Assembly (NCBI RefSeq): GCF_003970795.1 | Contig: NZ_RWKW01000068.1 | Span: forward strand, 1 to 46,859 | DNA length: 46,859 nucleotides | Direction of reading: 5' to 3' | From: Aquibium carbonis | Lineage (GTDB): Bacteria > Pseudomonadota > Alphaproteobacteria > Rhizobiales > Rhizobiaceae | Shown: positions 23,082-33,021 of the stretch, piece by piece | How positions within the stretch are numbered: position 1 is the stretch's first letter | Layout of the letters: each line of letters begins with the position of its first letter | Notes under the pieces: model-generated | Told to the model about the DNA's origin: nothing | Seen by the model: only the letters and a program-made list of their open reading frames with translations | The model's database searches: none | Program-made: the position numbers and the translations under genes

Positions 23082-23789
23082 ATGGGTGAGCACACCGTAG
23101 CCTCCTTCGACGAGGAACTTGGGTCGATCGACCAGCTGATCCGCGACATGGGCGCCCTCTCGGCGACCATGGTCGCCGATGCCACGCGGGCGCTGCTGTC
23201 GTCCGACAACCCGCTGGCGCAGCGGGTCATCTCCGACGACGCCATCATGGACGCCAAGCAGCGCGAACTCGACGAGCAGGCGATCACCCTTATCGCGCGG
23301 CGCCAGCCGATGGCGCAGGACCTGCGCGCCGTCGTCTCGGCCATCCGCATGGCCTCCGATCTCGAGCGGATCGGCGACCTTGCCAAGAACATCGCCAAGC
23401 GTGTCGGCGCGGTCGGCCAGTCGGCCACGCCCAAGCCGCTCGCGCATTCCATCGATTCCATGGCTTCGCTGGTGCACGACCAGGTGAAGAACGTCGTGGC
23501 CTTCTACGCCGAGCGCCGCTCCGAGGAGCTTCCCGCGCTGCGCGCCGACGACGAGAAGATCGACATCAAGTACACGGCGATCTTCCGCGAACTCCTCACC
23601 TACATGATGGAGGATCCGCGCAACATCACCGCCTGCACGCATCTGCTTTTCTGCGCCAAGAACCTCGAGCGGATCGGTGACCACGTCACCAACATCGCCG
23701 AGAACGCCTATTATGTCATGACGGGCCGGCAACTGCCGATGTCGCGCCCGCGCGTCGACGAGACCGCCGTCTCCGACGCCGCCGGCTGA
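23082..23789 (+). CDS. phoU: Phosphate signalling regulator PhoU
   Basis: PhoU links the Pst transporter to the Pho two-component system, lowering PhoB activation when phosphate is plentiful. The 235-residue product has two three-helix repeats with the acidic metal-binding motif in each (SDLERIGDLAKNIAKR near 92-107, KNLERIGDHVTNIAENAYY near 192-210). It starts MGEHTVASFDEELGSID. It lies between pstB (33 bp upstream) and phoB (15 bp downstream), the standard rhizobial order. Confidence 0.96.
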   Translation: MGEHTVASFDEELGSIDQLIRDMGALSATMVADATRALLSSDNPLAQRVISDDAIMDAKQRELDEQAITLIARRQPMAQDLRAVVSAIRMASDLERIGDLAKNIAKRVGAVGQSATPKPLAHSIDSMASLVHDQVKNVVAFYAERRSEELPALRADDEKIDIKYTAIFRELLTYMMEDPRNITACTHLLFCAKNLERIGDHVTNIAENAYYVMTGRQLPMSRPRVDETAVSDAAG

Positions 23790-23803
23790 AGGAAACCCGT
23801 GGC

Positions 23804-24493
23804 ATGATCGCCGCAAAGGTGATGGTCGTGGAGGACGAGGAGCCGCTCTGCGTCCTCCTGAAGTACAATCTCGAGGCCGAAGGCTACCAGGTGGAGGTCA
23901 TCACCCGGGGTGACGAGGCCGAAATCCGCTTGCAGGAAAGCGTGCCGGATCTGCTCGTTCTCGACTGGATGGTGCCCGGCATTTCCGGCATCGAGCTCTG
24001 CCGTCGCCTGCGCGTGCGGCCGGAGACCGAGCGCCTGCCGATCATCATGCTGACCGCGCGCGGCGAGGAGAGCGACCGCGTTCGCGGTCTCTCCACCGGG
24101 GCCGACGACTATCTGGTCAAGCCGTTCTCGACCCCGGAGTTCGTCGCCCGCGTCCGCGCGCTGCTGCGCCGGGCGAAGCCGGAGGTCCTGTCCTCCGTGC
24201 TCAAGGTCGGCGACATCGTTCTCGACCGCGAAGCGCATCGGGTCTACCGCCGCAAGGCCGAGATCAAGCTCGGCCCGACCGAATTCCGCCTGCTCGAGTT
24301 CCTGATGCAGCATCCCGGCCGCGTCTTCTCGCGCGGACAACTGCTCGACAACGTCTGGGGCGAGACCATCTACATCGACGAGCGCACCGTCGACGTTCAC
24401 GTCGGCCGGCTCCGCAAGGCGGTCAACAACGGCCGCATGCCCGACATCATCCGCACCATCCGCGGCGCCGGCTACGCCATCCGCGAGGCGTAG
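23804..24493 (+). CDS. phoB: Phosphate regulon response regulator PhoB
   Basis: PhoB is the OmpR-type transcription factor that binds Pho boxes when phosphate is scarce. The 229-residue product has a receiver domain (acidic pocket EDEE at 10-13, phosphoacceptor Asp54 in LVLDWMVPG, conserved Lys in DDYLVKPF). The winged-helix effector (about 128-226) includes GPTEFRLLEFLMQHPGRVFSR and VDVHVGRLRKAVN. It ends the pst operon. Its cognate kinase phoR is not beside it; the only kinase in the neighbourhood is the hybrid protein upstream of pstS. Confidence 0.96.
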   Translation: MIAAKVMVVEDEEPLCVLLKYNLEAEGYQVEVITRGDEAEIRLQESVPDLLVLDWMVPGISGIELCRRLRVRPETERLPIIMLTARGEESDRVRGLSTGADDYLVKPFSTPEFVARVRALLRRAKPEVLSSVLKVGDIVLDREAHRVYRRKAEIKLGPTEFRLLEFLMQHPGRVFSRGQLLDNVWGETIYIDERTVDVHVGRLRKAVNNGRMPDIIRTIRGAGYAIREA

Positions 24494-24549
24494 GCGGGCG
24501 GTTAGAGGCGATGCTTGCATGAAGTGCTAGCAAACCCTATGTTGCTGCC

Positions 24550-24804
24550 ATGAACGGCAAGCAGCGCAGGACTCTCGCGGCCATCTTCAGCGATCCCGTG
24601 TCGGGCACCCTGGAATGGGCAGCGGTCGAAAGCCTGCTCGTCGCGGTCGGATGCAGGATCATCGAGGGCAGCGGCTCTCGCGTCCGATTCGAGAAGGGTG
24701 GCGAGGTCGAGAGCTTTCACCGTCCTCATCCGGCCAAGGAAGCGAAACGCTATCAGGTCCGCGCTGCCCGGGCGTTCCTGATCAGGTTGGGTATCGAGCC
24801 ATGA
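24550..24804 (+). CDS. hicA: HicA-family mRNA interferase toxin
   Basis: An 84-residue toxin of the HicA family, which folds as a double-stranded-RNA-binding-like domain and cleaves mRNA. The order fits the family: a helix (TLAAIFSDPVSGTLEWAAVESLLVAVG), strands around CRIIEGSGSRVRFEKGG, the His-containing strand SFHRPHP and a last helix VRAARAFLIRLGI. It overlaps the HicB gene by 4 bases (ATGA). It sits directly behind phoB but has its own upstream space of 56 bp. Confidence 0.87.
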   Translation: MNGKQRRTLAAIFSDPVSGTLEWAAVESLLVAVGCRIIEGSGSRVRFEKGGEVESFHRPHPAKEAKRYQVRAARAFLIRLGIEP

Positions 24805-25133
24805 ACAACATGATGACCTACAAGGGCTATTCGGCCCGCATCGAATATGATGACGAGGACGGAATTCTGTTTGGCCAGATCGCCGGCATCCGCGATGGCG
24901 TGGGCTTTCATGCCGACAACGTCGAGGACCTGCGAACTGCCTTTCACGAAGCCGTCGACGACTATCTCGAAACCTGCGCCAGGATCGGCAAGGAACCGCA
25001 GAAGCCTTATTCGGGGAAGATGATGTTCCGCGTCAGCCCGGAGGTCCATCGCAGGGCTGCTTTGGCGGCCGAGCTTTCCGGTAAGAGCCTCAACCAGTGG
25101 GCCGAGGACGTGATCGACCGCGCAGCGGGGTGA
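24801..25133 (+). CDS. hicB: HicB-family antitoxin
   Basis: A 110-residue antitoxin. The N-terminal HicB fold (MTYKGYSARIEYDDEDGILFGQIAGIRDGVGFHADNV, with the DGI/F-type strand) should cap HicA. The C-terminal ribbon-helix-helix (MFRVSPEVHRRAALAAELSGKSLNQWAEDVI) should bind the operator. ATG 24801 overlaps the hicA stop; ATGs at 24810 and 24813 are alternatives. Toxin-first order is the HicAB norm. Confidence 0.88.
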   Translation: MNNMMTYKGYSARIEYDDEDGILFGQIAGIRDGVGFHADNVEDLRTAFHEAVDDYLETCARIGKEPQKPYSGKMMFRVSPEVHRRAALAAELSGKSLNQWAEDVIDRAAG

Positions 25134-25240
25134 AGGGCCTCGTCTTCCAGCCAAGCATCATCCCCCCGCCCTTGTCCTTTGCCTTCCGCCTGTGCTTTCT
25201 TCGCCGCGCGGTCGTTCCGGCCGGCGTGGGAGGATCATCG

Positions 25241-26557
25241 ATGGCTTGGCTTGGCAGAATCGGCGTGCCGTTCTTCGCCGTCGTCCTCGCCCTGCTCGCA
25301 AGCGTGCCGGGCGCGCAGGCCAGTGATCGCAGCGCCGTCGAGCCTATCCGGAACTGGTATCGTCTCACGCTGGAACTCGTGCGGCACACGCCCACCTATT
25401 CGCCGCCGGTCGCCAGCCGCGCGCTGGCCTATCTCGGCATCTCCGCCTTCGAGTCGCTCGCGTCTGGCGACCCGCGGCTCAAGACGCTGGCCGGCCAGCT
25501 CAACGAACTGGACGCGCTGCCCGCACGCGAAGCAGGGCTGCATGCCGAGGCCGTGATCGTCCAGGCTGCGATGGCCGAGGTGATCCGCGACCTCTTCGCC
25601 AACACCGGCCCGACCGGCCAGCGCGCCATCGCCGCCTTCGAAAGGAAGCTTCGCGCCGAGGCAACCGCCGGCCTCGCCGCCGACGTGGTCGATCGCAGCG
25701 AAGCCCACGGGCAGGCGATCGCCGCGCACATCCTCGCCTGGTCGCGCACCGATGGCGGCGCGGTCATCGAGAACATGGGCTTTCCGGCGACCTACCAGCC
25801 GCGTGATGTGCCGGACGCCTGGGTTCCGACCAGCCTCGTCGCCCAGCAGCAGGCGCCGCTTCTTCCCGGCTGGGGCTCGAACCGCACCTTCGCCATGCCC
25901 CACGGTGCCGCCTGCGGGATTGCGCCGCCGCCCGCCTATGGCGAAGCGCCCGACAGCGCCTTCTACCGCGAAGCGGCGGAGGTGCACCGCGCCGTGCTCG
26001 ACCTGACGCCCGAGCAGCGTCTGATTGCGCGCTTCTGGGCCGACGATCCCATGCTGTCGCCCACGCCGCCCGGCCACTGGATCGCCATTGCGCTTCAAGC
26101 CTTGCGGGAGGAGGGCGCGGATGCCGCCCGCTTCGCCGAAACGCTGGCGCTCATCGGCATCGGCATGGCCGATGCCTTCATCGGCTGCTGGGACGCCAAG
26201 TTCAAGTACGACCTCGTCCGGCCGATCACCTATATCCGCCGCGTCATCGACCCGGCCTGGGAGCCGATCCTCAACACGCCGCCCTTCCCGGAATATCCGA
26301 GCGGCCACAGCACCCAGTCCGGTGCCGCGGCCACCGTCCTGACGGGTCTGTTCGGAGACGATCACGCCTTCGAGGACACCACTCATGTCGACGACGGCCT
26401 GCCGGTCCGGTCCTATGGAAGCTTCTGGGACGCCGCGCACGAGGCCGGCATGTCGCGCCTTTTCGGCGGCATCCATTTCCGCTCCGCCATCGATCGCGGG
26501 CTGGAGCAGGGGCGTTGCATCGGCGCCTTCGTCAACGCCCTGCAAACCCGGAGGTAG
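25241..26557 (+). CDS. Vanadium-dependent haloperoxidase-like protein (PAP2 fold)
   Basis: A 438-residue exported protein with signal peptide MAWLGRIGVPFFAVVLALLASVPGAQA. The complete vanadate pocket of vanadium haloperoxidases is present with canonical spacing: Lys320 and Arg327 (KFKYDLVRP), Ser354-Gly355-His356 (PSGHS), Arg406 and His412 (SRLFGGIHFRSAID). Such enzymes oxidise halides with peroxide; the same pocket also supports acid-phosphatase chemistry, so activity is not certain. ATG 25241 follows GGGAGG. The next gene starts one base after its stop, indicating a fixed partnership with the CRTAC1-type protein. Confidence 0.88.
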   Translation: MAWLGRIGVPFFAVVLALLASVPGAQASDRSAVEPIRNWYRLTLELVRHTPTYSPPVASRALAYLGISAFESLASGDPRLKTLAGQLNELDALPAREAGLHAEAVIVQAAMAEVIRDLFANTGPTGQRAIAAFERKLRAEATAGLAADVVDRSEAHGQAIAAHILAWSRTDGGAVIENMGFPATYQPRDVPDAWVPTSLVAQQQAPLLPGWGSNRTFAMPHGAACGIAPPPAYGEAPDSAFYREAAEVHRAVLDLTPEQRLIARFWADDPMLSPTPPGHWIAIALQALREEGADAARFAETLALIGIGMADAFIGCWDAKFKYDLVRPITYIRRVIDPAWEPILNTPPFPEYPSGHSTQSGAAATVLTGLFGDDHAFEDTTHVDDGLPVRSYGSFWDAAHEAGMSRLFGGIHFRSAIDRGLEQGRCIGAFVNALQTRR

Positions 26558-26558
26558 C

Positions 26559-28169
26559 GTGCGTCCCGTTCGTTTCGTTTCGCCGCTGCTCGCGGCCGTG
26601 CTGCTGTCTGCGGCGATGCCTGCCAGGGCCGAAGAGGCGGTCGCCATCCCCCGGTTCGTCGAGGAAACCGCATCCTCCGGCATCGACACGGTCTATGAAG
26701 GCGAATGGGAGTTCATGGTCGGCGGCGGCGCGGCGGTGTTCGACTGCGACGGGGACCGGAAGGCCGATGTGCTGGTCGCGGGCGGCGAGGGGCCGGCCGC
26801 CTTCTATCGCAATGCGAGTGCCGTCGGCGGCGCCTTGCGCTTCGAACGGCAGCAGAGCGGCCTCGAGGTCTCCGGCGTCTCCGGCGCCTACCCGCTCGAC
26901 ATCGATGGCGACGGCATCCAGGACGTCGTGCTGCTTCGCGTCGGCGAGAACCTCGCCATGCGCGGTCTCGGCGAATGCCGCTTCGAGCGCGCCAACGAGG
27001 CCTGGGGCTTCGATGGCGGCGATGCCTGGTCGACCGCCTTTGCCGCCCTGTGGGAGCGCGGCTGGGCCTTTCCGACGCTCGCCGTCGGCAACTACATCGA
27101 CCGCGAGCAGGATGCGTTTCCCTGGGGCTCCTGCACCGACAACTGGCTGCATCGTCCGGCGGGCGTCGTCACCCGGTCCTTCGCGCCGCCCTTGCCGCTC
27201 ACGCCCAGCTACTGCGCGTTGTCGATCCTGTTCACCGACTGGAACCGGTCGGGCACGCCGGACCTGCGCGTTTCCAACGATCGCGAATACTACAAGGGCG
27301 GCCAGGAACAGCTCTGGCGCGTTGTGCCGGGGCAGGCTCCCGAACTCTATGGCCCGTCCGATGGCTGGAAGCCGCTCCGGATCTGGGGCATGGGCATCGC
27401 CAGCCACGACCTCGATCTCGACGGCTATCCGGAGTATTTTCTCACCAGCATGGCCGACAACAAGCTGCAGACGCTGTCGGATCCGGGCGCGGACGGCGGG
27501 CCGCTGCCCGTGTTCGAGGACATCGCCTTCTCCCTCGGCGTCACCGCCCACCGTCCCTACATCGGCGAAACCGTCAAGCCGTCCACCGCCTGGCACGCCC
27601 AGTTCGAGGACGTCAACAATGACGGCCGCGCCGATCTCTTCATCGGCAAGGGCAACGTCGCCAAGATGCCCGATTTCGCGGCGGACGATCCCAACAACCT
27701 GCTCCTCCAGCGCGCCGACGGGACCTTTCTCGAGGCCGGCGACACGGCGGGCATCGCCAGCACGGCGATCGGGCGGGGCGGGGCGCTCGCCGACTTCAAT
27801 CTCGACGGCCGGCTCGACATGCTGGTGGTGAACCGCTGGTCGACCGCCCAGGTCTGGCGCAACGCGGAGTCCGGCCCGGGCCGCTGGCTTCAGCTCGAAC
27901 TGCGCCAGCCCGGCGCCAACCGCGATGCCATCGGCGCGTGGATCGAGGTGCGGACAGGCGACAGGGTCCAGCGGCGCGAAGTCACCGTCGGCGGCGGGCA
28001 CGCGTCCGGCCAGGCGGGATGGCGCCATGTCGGGCTGGGCGAGGCGCGCTCCGCCGAGGTCCGCGTCCTTTGGCCGGATGGCGAGGCCGGGGACTGGCAG
28101 CGCCTCGACGCGGATGGATTCTTCATCATCGAGCGCGGACGGTCAGCCGTCGCCTGGTCGCCGGGCTGA
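26559..28169 (+). CDS. CRTAC1-family FG-GAP/ASPIC-UnbV repeat protein
   Basis: A 536-residue exported protein: GTG start, signal peptide ending about PARA, then FG-GAP/VCBS-type calcium loops forming a propeller (DCDGDRKADVLV, DIDGDGIQDVVL, DLDLDGYPEYFL, DVNNDGRADLFIG, DFNLDGRLDMLV). A C-terminal ASPIC/UnbV domain follows (GRWLQLELRQPGANRDAIGAWIEV and VGGGHASGQAGWRHVGLG). These proteins are extracellular and often encoded beside haloperoxidases, but their role is unknown. The start GTG 26559 has GGAGG 4-5 bp upstream inside the haloperoxidase stop region, so the two are translationally coupled. Confidence 0.87.
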   Translation: MRPVRFVSPLLAAVLLSAAMPARAEEAVAIPRFVEETASSGIDTVYEGEWEFMVGGGAAVFDCDGDRKADVLVAGGEGPAAFYRNASAVGGALRFERQQSGLEVSGVSGAYPLDIDGDGIQDVVLLRVGENLAMRGLGECRFERANEAWGFDGGDAWSTAFAALWERGWAFPTLAVGNYIDREQDAFPWGSCTDNWLHRPAGVVTRSFAPPLPLTPSYCALSILFTDWNRSGTPDLRVSNDREYYKGGQEQLWRVVPGQAPELYGPSDGWKPLRIWGMGIASHDLDLDGYPEYFLTSMADNKLQTLSDPGADGGPLPVFEDIAFSLGVTAHRPYIGETVKPSTAWHAQFEDVNNDGRADLFIGKGNVAKMPDFAADDPNNLLLQRADGTFLEAGDTAGIASTAIGRGGALADFNLDGRLDMLVVNRWSTAQVWRNAESGPGRWLQLELRQPGANRDAIGAWIEVRTGDRVQRREVTVGGGHASGQAGWRHVGLGEARSAEVRVLWPDGEAGDWQRLDADGFFIIERGRSAVAWSPG

Positions 28170-28185
28170 GGCGATTCGACGCCGG

Positions 28186-29430
28186 TCAGGCCGTCTCGCG
28201 CTGGAGATCCTGCGCCCCGGCCGCACCGGCGGCAAAGATTTCGCGGTCGACGAAGGTCAGCGCCAGGCTCGCGCAGCCCTCCCTTATCAATGGCCGTTCG
28301 TCCGGCTCGGTTTCGAAGGGGGGCAGGCGGTGGTGCTGCCCACCCGCGGTCTTGGCCATCGCCTCGCGCATCGGTCCCTCGATCAGGTCGAAGGCGCGCG
28401 CGCCCTGGCCGATGAAGATCACCGGCGCCGGGTCGATCAGCGAAAACAGCGAGCCGAGGCCATAGCCCAGCGCCTCGCCGGCACGGCGGTAGGCCTCGCG
28501 TTCCGGCCCATCATGGTCGCGGGCGGTGTCCGCCAGCGCCTGCATCTCCTCGTCGCCGATGTCGACGGCGGGTGCGTCCTCTTCCGGCAACCCCTTCGCG
28601 TTGCGCCAGATGGCGTAGTTGCCGGCATAGGCTTCCACGCAGCCGCGCTTGCCGCAGCGGCAGAGCGCACCTTCCGGCACGTGGTTCATGTGGCCGAATT
28701 CCGCCCCCGAAGACGTCGTGCCCTGGAACAGCTGCCCCTTCAGCACCAGGCCCATGCCGATGCCGTGCGACAGCATGACGGCGAGGAAATTGTCGCGATA
28801 GCGGTCGGGGCGGTGTTCGCCCAGCGCGAGCGCGATCATGTTGCAGTCGTTCTCGATGGTGGTCGGTATCCCGAACGCCGTCTCGATCGCATCCGCGAAA
28901 CCCACGTCGGTGTGCTGGGTGATCGGCGACCACAACAGCATCCGCGACCCCGAATCCGTGATCCCCTGGACGCCGAAGACGATGCGCCGCACCCGCATGC
29001 CGATCTTGGCGGACTGGGCGATCAGGTCACCCGTCACGGCGACGGCGGCATGCACCAGTTCGTCGCGCGGCAGCGTCAGTGTCGGCAGCTTGCGCTGCAC
29101 CGACGCGATCACCTCGCCGGCATAATTGATGAGCGCGGCCGACAGCGAGTTCATCGAAAGCACGAGCGCGATCACCGTGGCCGCCTCCGGGTTGAGGCCA
29201 AGCGCCACCTGCGGCCGGCCGCGGCGGGCGCCCGTCGTCTCGGCGTCACGAACCTCGCGCAGAATGGTCTCGTCGATCAGGTCGGCGGTGATGGCCGAGA
29301 CGGTGGAGGCCGACAGCCCGGTCGTCGCGCAGATGTCCGTGCGCGACAGGCGTCCGTGTCGCCTCAGCACGGAGATCACCACGCGCCGGTTCTGCCGGCG
29401 CACGTCGTCCGATCTCGTGATCGCCGTCAT
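28186..29430 (-). CDS. ROK-family transcriptional repressor (XylR-like)
   Basis: A 414-residue regulator with an N-terminal winged helix (NRRVVISVLRRHGRLSRTDICATTGLSASTVSAI) and a sugar-kinase-like ROK domain. The latter carries the zinc motif CRCGKRGCVEAY and the sugar-site ENDCNMIALAL and GAEFGHMNHV. It is divergent from a xylose-type ABC transporter, so by analogy with XylR it probably represses xylFHG and is released by its sugar, likely xylose. GGGAGGACGAGG precedes the ATG. Confidence 0.88.
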   Translation of the reverse strand: MTAITRSDDVRRQNRRVVISVLRRHGRLSRTDICATTGLSASTVSAITADLIDETILREVRDAETTGARRGRPQVALGLNPEAATVIALVLSMNSLSAALINYAGEVIASVQRKLPTLTLPRDELVHAAVAVTGDLIAQSAKIGMRVRRIVFGVQGITDSGSRMLLWSPITQHTDVGFADAIETAFGIPTTIENDCNMIALALGEHRPDRYRDNFLAVMLSHGIGMGLVLKGQLFQGTTSSGAEFGHMNHVPEGALCRCGKRGCVEAYAGNYAIWRNAKGLPEEDAPAVDIGDEEMQALADTARDHDGPEREAYRRAGEALGYGLGSLFSLIDPAPVIFIGQGARAFDLIEGPMREAMAKTAGGQHHRLPPFETEPDERPLIREGCASLALTFVDREIFAAGAAGAQDLQRETA

Positions 29431-29464
29431 CGCTGCCTCGTCCTCCCTCGCAAGCCGGTCAATC

Positions 29465-29495
29465 GCAATGCAGCAAGAATTATGTTGCGCTGCAA
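29465..29495. promoter_or_regulatory. Candidate ROK operator in the divergent xylF control region
   Basis: The sequence between the ROK gene and xylF contains the palindrome TTGCGCTGCAA (29485-29495) and a facing imperfect copy around GCAATGCAGCAA (29465-29476), an inverted arrangement fitting a dimeric repressor. It lies just upstream of the xylF promoter candidate. Confidence 0.45.
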
Positions 29496-29520
29496 TAAGT
29501 TAGCTCGCTCCAGATTCATG

Positions 29521-29549
29521 TTGACACGGCTTGACGGGTGAGTCACTAT
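29521..29549 (+). promoter_or_regulatory. Candidate xylF promoter
   Basis: A consensus -35 TTGACA (29521-29526) is followed after 17 bp by a weak -10 CACTAT (29544-29549). It is the best match in the 220-bp divergent region; the transcript would have a leader of about 95 nt. Confidence 0.4.
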
Positions 29550-29650
29550 TTTTTTCGAGCCTCGAATTAAAGAGGCTGACTGCCGGACAGCCCCCTCGTG
29601 CAGGGGCGTGCGCCGGTTTCGCATGTGCAACGATGCACCGGGAGGATAGC

Positions 29651-30685
29651 ATGAAAAAGACAATTCTGGCGCTCAGCTGCGCCGTGTTCAGCCTGTCGTT
29701 TGCCGGCGGCGCGCTCGCCAAGGACAAGACGATCGGCGTGTCGTGGTCGAACTTCCAGGAAGAGCGCTGGAAGACCGACGAAGCCGCGATGAAGGCCGCC
29801 ATCGAGGCCGCCGGTGACAAGTACATCTCCGCCGACGCGCAGTCCTCGGCCGCCAAGCAGCTCACCGACGTCGAGGCGCTCATCGCGCAGGGCGCCGATG
29901 CCCTCATCATCCTCGCCCAGGATGCCTCGGCCATCGGCCCGGCGGTCGAAAAGGCCGTCAACGAAGGCATTCCGGTCGTCGGCTACGACCGCCTGATCGA
30001 AAACGAGAACGCCTTCTACCTGACCTTCGACAACAAGGAAGTGGGCCGCATGCAGGCTCGCGAAGTGTTCAAGGTACAGCCCGAGGGCAACTACGCCTTC
30101 ATCAAGGGCTCCTCGTCCGATCCGAACGCCGACTTCCTCTTCTCCGGCCAGATGGAAGTGCTCAAGGAAGCCATGGACTCGGGCAAGATCAAGAATGTCG
30201 GCGAGGCCTACACCGATGGCTGGCTGCCGGCGAATGCCCAGAAGAACATGGAGCAGATCCTGACCGCCAACAACAACGAGATCGACGCGGTCGTGGCCTC
30301 CAACGACGGCACGGCCGGCGGCGTCGTGGCGGCGCTCACCGCGCAGGGTCTCGCGGGCATCCCGGTCTCCGGCCAGGACGGCGACCATGCGGCGCTCAAC
30401 CGCGTCGCTCTCGGCACCCAGACCGTTTCGGTCTGGAAGGACGCGCGCGAGCTCGGCAGGAACGCCGCCGAGATCGCCTCCGCGCTCGCCGAAGGCACCG
30501 AGATGAGCGCCATCGCCAATGCGGTGAAGTTCACCACGCCGGGCGGCAAGGAAGTCGACGCCGTCTTCCTCACCCCGGTCCCGGTCACCAAGGACAATCT
30601 CGCCGCCGTCGTCGACGCCGGCTGGATTTCCAAGGAAGCGCTCTGCCAGGGCGTCGCAGCCGGCAGCGTCGCCGCCTGCAACTGA
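29651..30685 (+). CDS. xylF: Sugar (xylose-type) ABC transporter substrate-binding protein
   Basis: A periplasmic-binding-protein type 1 receptor of 344 residues, close to XylF. Signal peptide [23 protein letters not shown], then [63 protein letters not shown] and [18 protein letters not shown], all positions where XylF proteins contact a pentose. GGGAGGATAGC precedes the ATG. It heads an operon with a permease and an ATPase and is divergent from a ROK repressor. D-xylose is the most probable ligand, but sequence alone does not prove it. Confidence 0.88.
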   Translation: MKKTILALSCAVFSLSFAGGALAKDKTIGVSWSNFQEERWKTDEAAMKAAIEAAGDKYISADAQSSAAKQLTDVEALIAQGADALIILAQDASAIGPAVEKAVNEGIPVVGYDRLIENENAFYLTFDNKEVGRMQAREVFKVQPEGNYAFIKGSSSDPNADFLFSGQMEVLKEAMDSGKIKNVGEAYTDGWLPANAQKNMEQILTANNNEIDAVVASNDGTAGGVVAALTAQGLAGIPVSGQDGDHAALNRVALGTQTVSVWKDARELGRNAAEIASALAEGTEMSAIANAVKFTTPGGKEVDAVFLTPVPVTKDNLAAVVDAGWISKEALCQGVAAGSVAACN

Positions 30686-30705
30686 TCTGAACCATCCGAC
30701 CTGAA

Positions 30706-30738
30706 TTGCGCCGCGGTTTGACGAAAACCGCGGCGCAA
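30706..30738 (+). terminator. Perfect hairpin between xylF and xylH
   Basis: A 14-bp perfect stem (TTGCGCCGCGGTTT / AAACCGCGGCGCAA) with a 5-nt loop and no T-run lies 20 bp after xylF. It likely stabilises the xylF 3' end or attenuates read-through, biasing expression to the binding protein. Confidence 0.65.
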
Positions 30739-30817
30739 GCCTAATCTGACCTCGGAACATCCGCGCCGGCAGCCGCGCAAGACGGCTGGGCGAAGCAGCC
30801 CCACGGGGGAGGAAACC

Positions 30818-32131
30818 ATGTCCGACGCGACTTCGACGGCGCCTGCGGATCGCGCCCGGTCAAACGAACTCGGTCCCGTCGCGCGCTTCCTGAAAGCGAC
30901 CGAGCTCGACACCCGCATGCTGGGCATGATCGCCGCGCTGCTGATCATCTGGCTCGGTTTCCACATCTTCTCCAACGGCCTGTTCCTCACGCCGCGCAAT
31001 CTTTGGAACCTGTCCGTCCAGTCGTCGTCGGTCGCGGTCATGGCCACCGGCATGGTTCTGGTCATCGTCACCCGCAACATCGACCTGTCGGTCGGCTCGG
31101 TCCTCGGCTTCGTCGGCATGATCATCGGCGTCACGCAGGCCGAGATCCTGCCGCGCTACCTCGATTTCGGGCATCCCGCCATCTGGGTCATCGCGCTCAT
31201 CGTGGGCATCCTCATCGGCGTGATCATCGGCGCGCTGCAGGGCTACGTCATCGCCTTCCTCGGCGTTCCCGCCTTCATCGTCACGCTCGGCGGCCTGCTG
31301 GTCTTGCGCGGCGCGGCCTGGTGGGTTACCTCGGGCCGCACGGTCGCGCCCATGGACGAAACCTTCCGCCTGATGGGCGGCGGCCCGGCCGGGTCGATCG
31401 GTGCGACCGCGAGCTGGATCGTCGGCATCATCGCATGCCTGGCCGTGGTGCTCATGCTGTTCAACGGCCGCCGGCAGCGCAAGCGCTTCCGCTTTCCGCT
31501 GCGCCCGGTCTGGGCCGAGTTTTTCCTCGGCGGCATCGCCTGCGCCTTCATCATGGGCGCGGTCTGGATCGCGAATTCCTATCCATGGCCGATCGGCATC
31601 GTGCGCAACTACGCCCGTGACAACAACATCACGCTTCCCGAGGGCGGGCTCTTCATCGCCCACGGCATCGCCATCCCGGTGCTGATCGCCATCGGCGTCG
31701 GCGTCATCATGTCCTTCGTCTCGACGCGCACGCGCTTCGGCCGCTACGTCTTCGCCATCGGCGGCAACCCCGAGGCGGCCGCGCTCGCCGGCATCAACAC
31801 CCGCTGGGTCACGATGAAGATCTTCATGCTGATGGGCGGCCTCGCCGCCATCGGCGCCGCCATCTCGACCGCGCGCCTCAACGCCGCCACCAATGCGCAG
31901 GGCACGCTGGACGAGCTGCTCGTCATTGCCGCGGCCGTCATCGGCGGCACCTCGCTCGCCGGCGGCGCGGGCACGGTGGCCGGCGCCATGATCGGCGCGG
32001 TGCTGATGCAGTCGCTGTCGACCGGCATGATCCTGCTCGGCGTCGACACGCCGCTGCAAAACATCGTCGTCGGCCTCGTGCTCGTGATCGCGGTCTGGCT
32101 CGACACGCTCTATCGCAAGCGGATGCAGTAA
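30818..32131 (+). CDS. xylH: Sugar (xylose-type) ABC transporter permease
   Basis: A 437-residue polytopic inner-membrane permease of the BPD_transp_2 (ribose/xylose) family. Family features include [46 protein letters not shown] and [26 protein letters not shown] with [19 protein letters not shown]. The central hydrophilic loop ([15 protein letters not shown]) and the overall length match XylH more than the 320-residue RbsC. GGGGAGGAAACC precedes the ATG. It should form the pore for XylF cargo. Confidence 0.9.
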   Translation: MSDATSTAPADRARSNELGPVARFLKATELDTRMLGMIAALLIIWLGFHIFSNGLFLTPRNLWNLSVQSSSVAVMATGMVLVIVTRNIDLSVGSVLGFVGMIIGVTQAEILPRYLDFGHPAIWVIALIVGILIGVIIGALQGYVIAFLGVPAFIVTLGGLLVLRGAAWWVTSGRTVAPMDETFRLMGGGPAGSIGATASWIVGIIACLAVVLMLFNGRRQRKRFRFPLRPVWAEFFLGGIACAFIMGAVWIANSYPWPIGIVRNYARDNNITLPEGGLFIAHGIAIPVLIAIGVGVIMSFVSTRTRFGRYVFAIGGNPEAAALAGINTRWVTMKIFMLMGGLAAIGAAISTARLNAATNAQGTLDELLVIAAAVIGGTSLAGGAGTVAGAMIGAVLMQSLSTGMILLGVDTPLQNIVVGLVLVIAVWLDTLYRKRMQ

Positions 32132-32144
32132 GGGAGGGACCGAC

Positions 32145-32936
<792 letters not shown>

Positions 32937-32967
32937 CCGACACCGCCGATACCGCATGGACGACATG

Positions 32968-32997
32968 AAAAAAGCCTGGCGCGAAGCCAGGCTTTTC
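32968..32997. terminator. Bidirectional terminator
   Basis: AAAAGCCTGGC / GCCAGGCTTTT forms an 11-bp stem around a short loop, with A- and T-runs on the two sides. It can end the xyl operon on the plus strand and the small lipoprotein gene on the minus strand. Confidence 0.85.
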
Positions 32998-33021
32998 TCG
33001 TCGTCCGGCAGTGCCGGTCGA

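Noticed and set aside
26532-28028. A 498-codon minus-strand frame opposite the CRTAC1-type gene
   Set aside because: The plus strand has clear FG-GAP and ASPIC/UnbV motifs and a coupled ribosome-binding site; the antisense frame has none.
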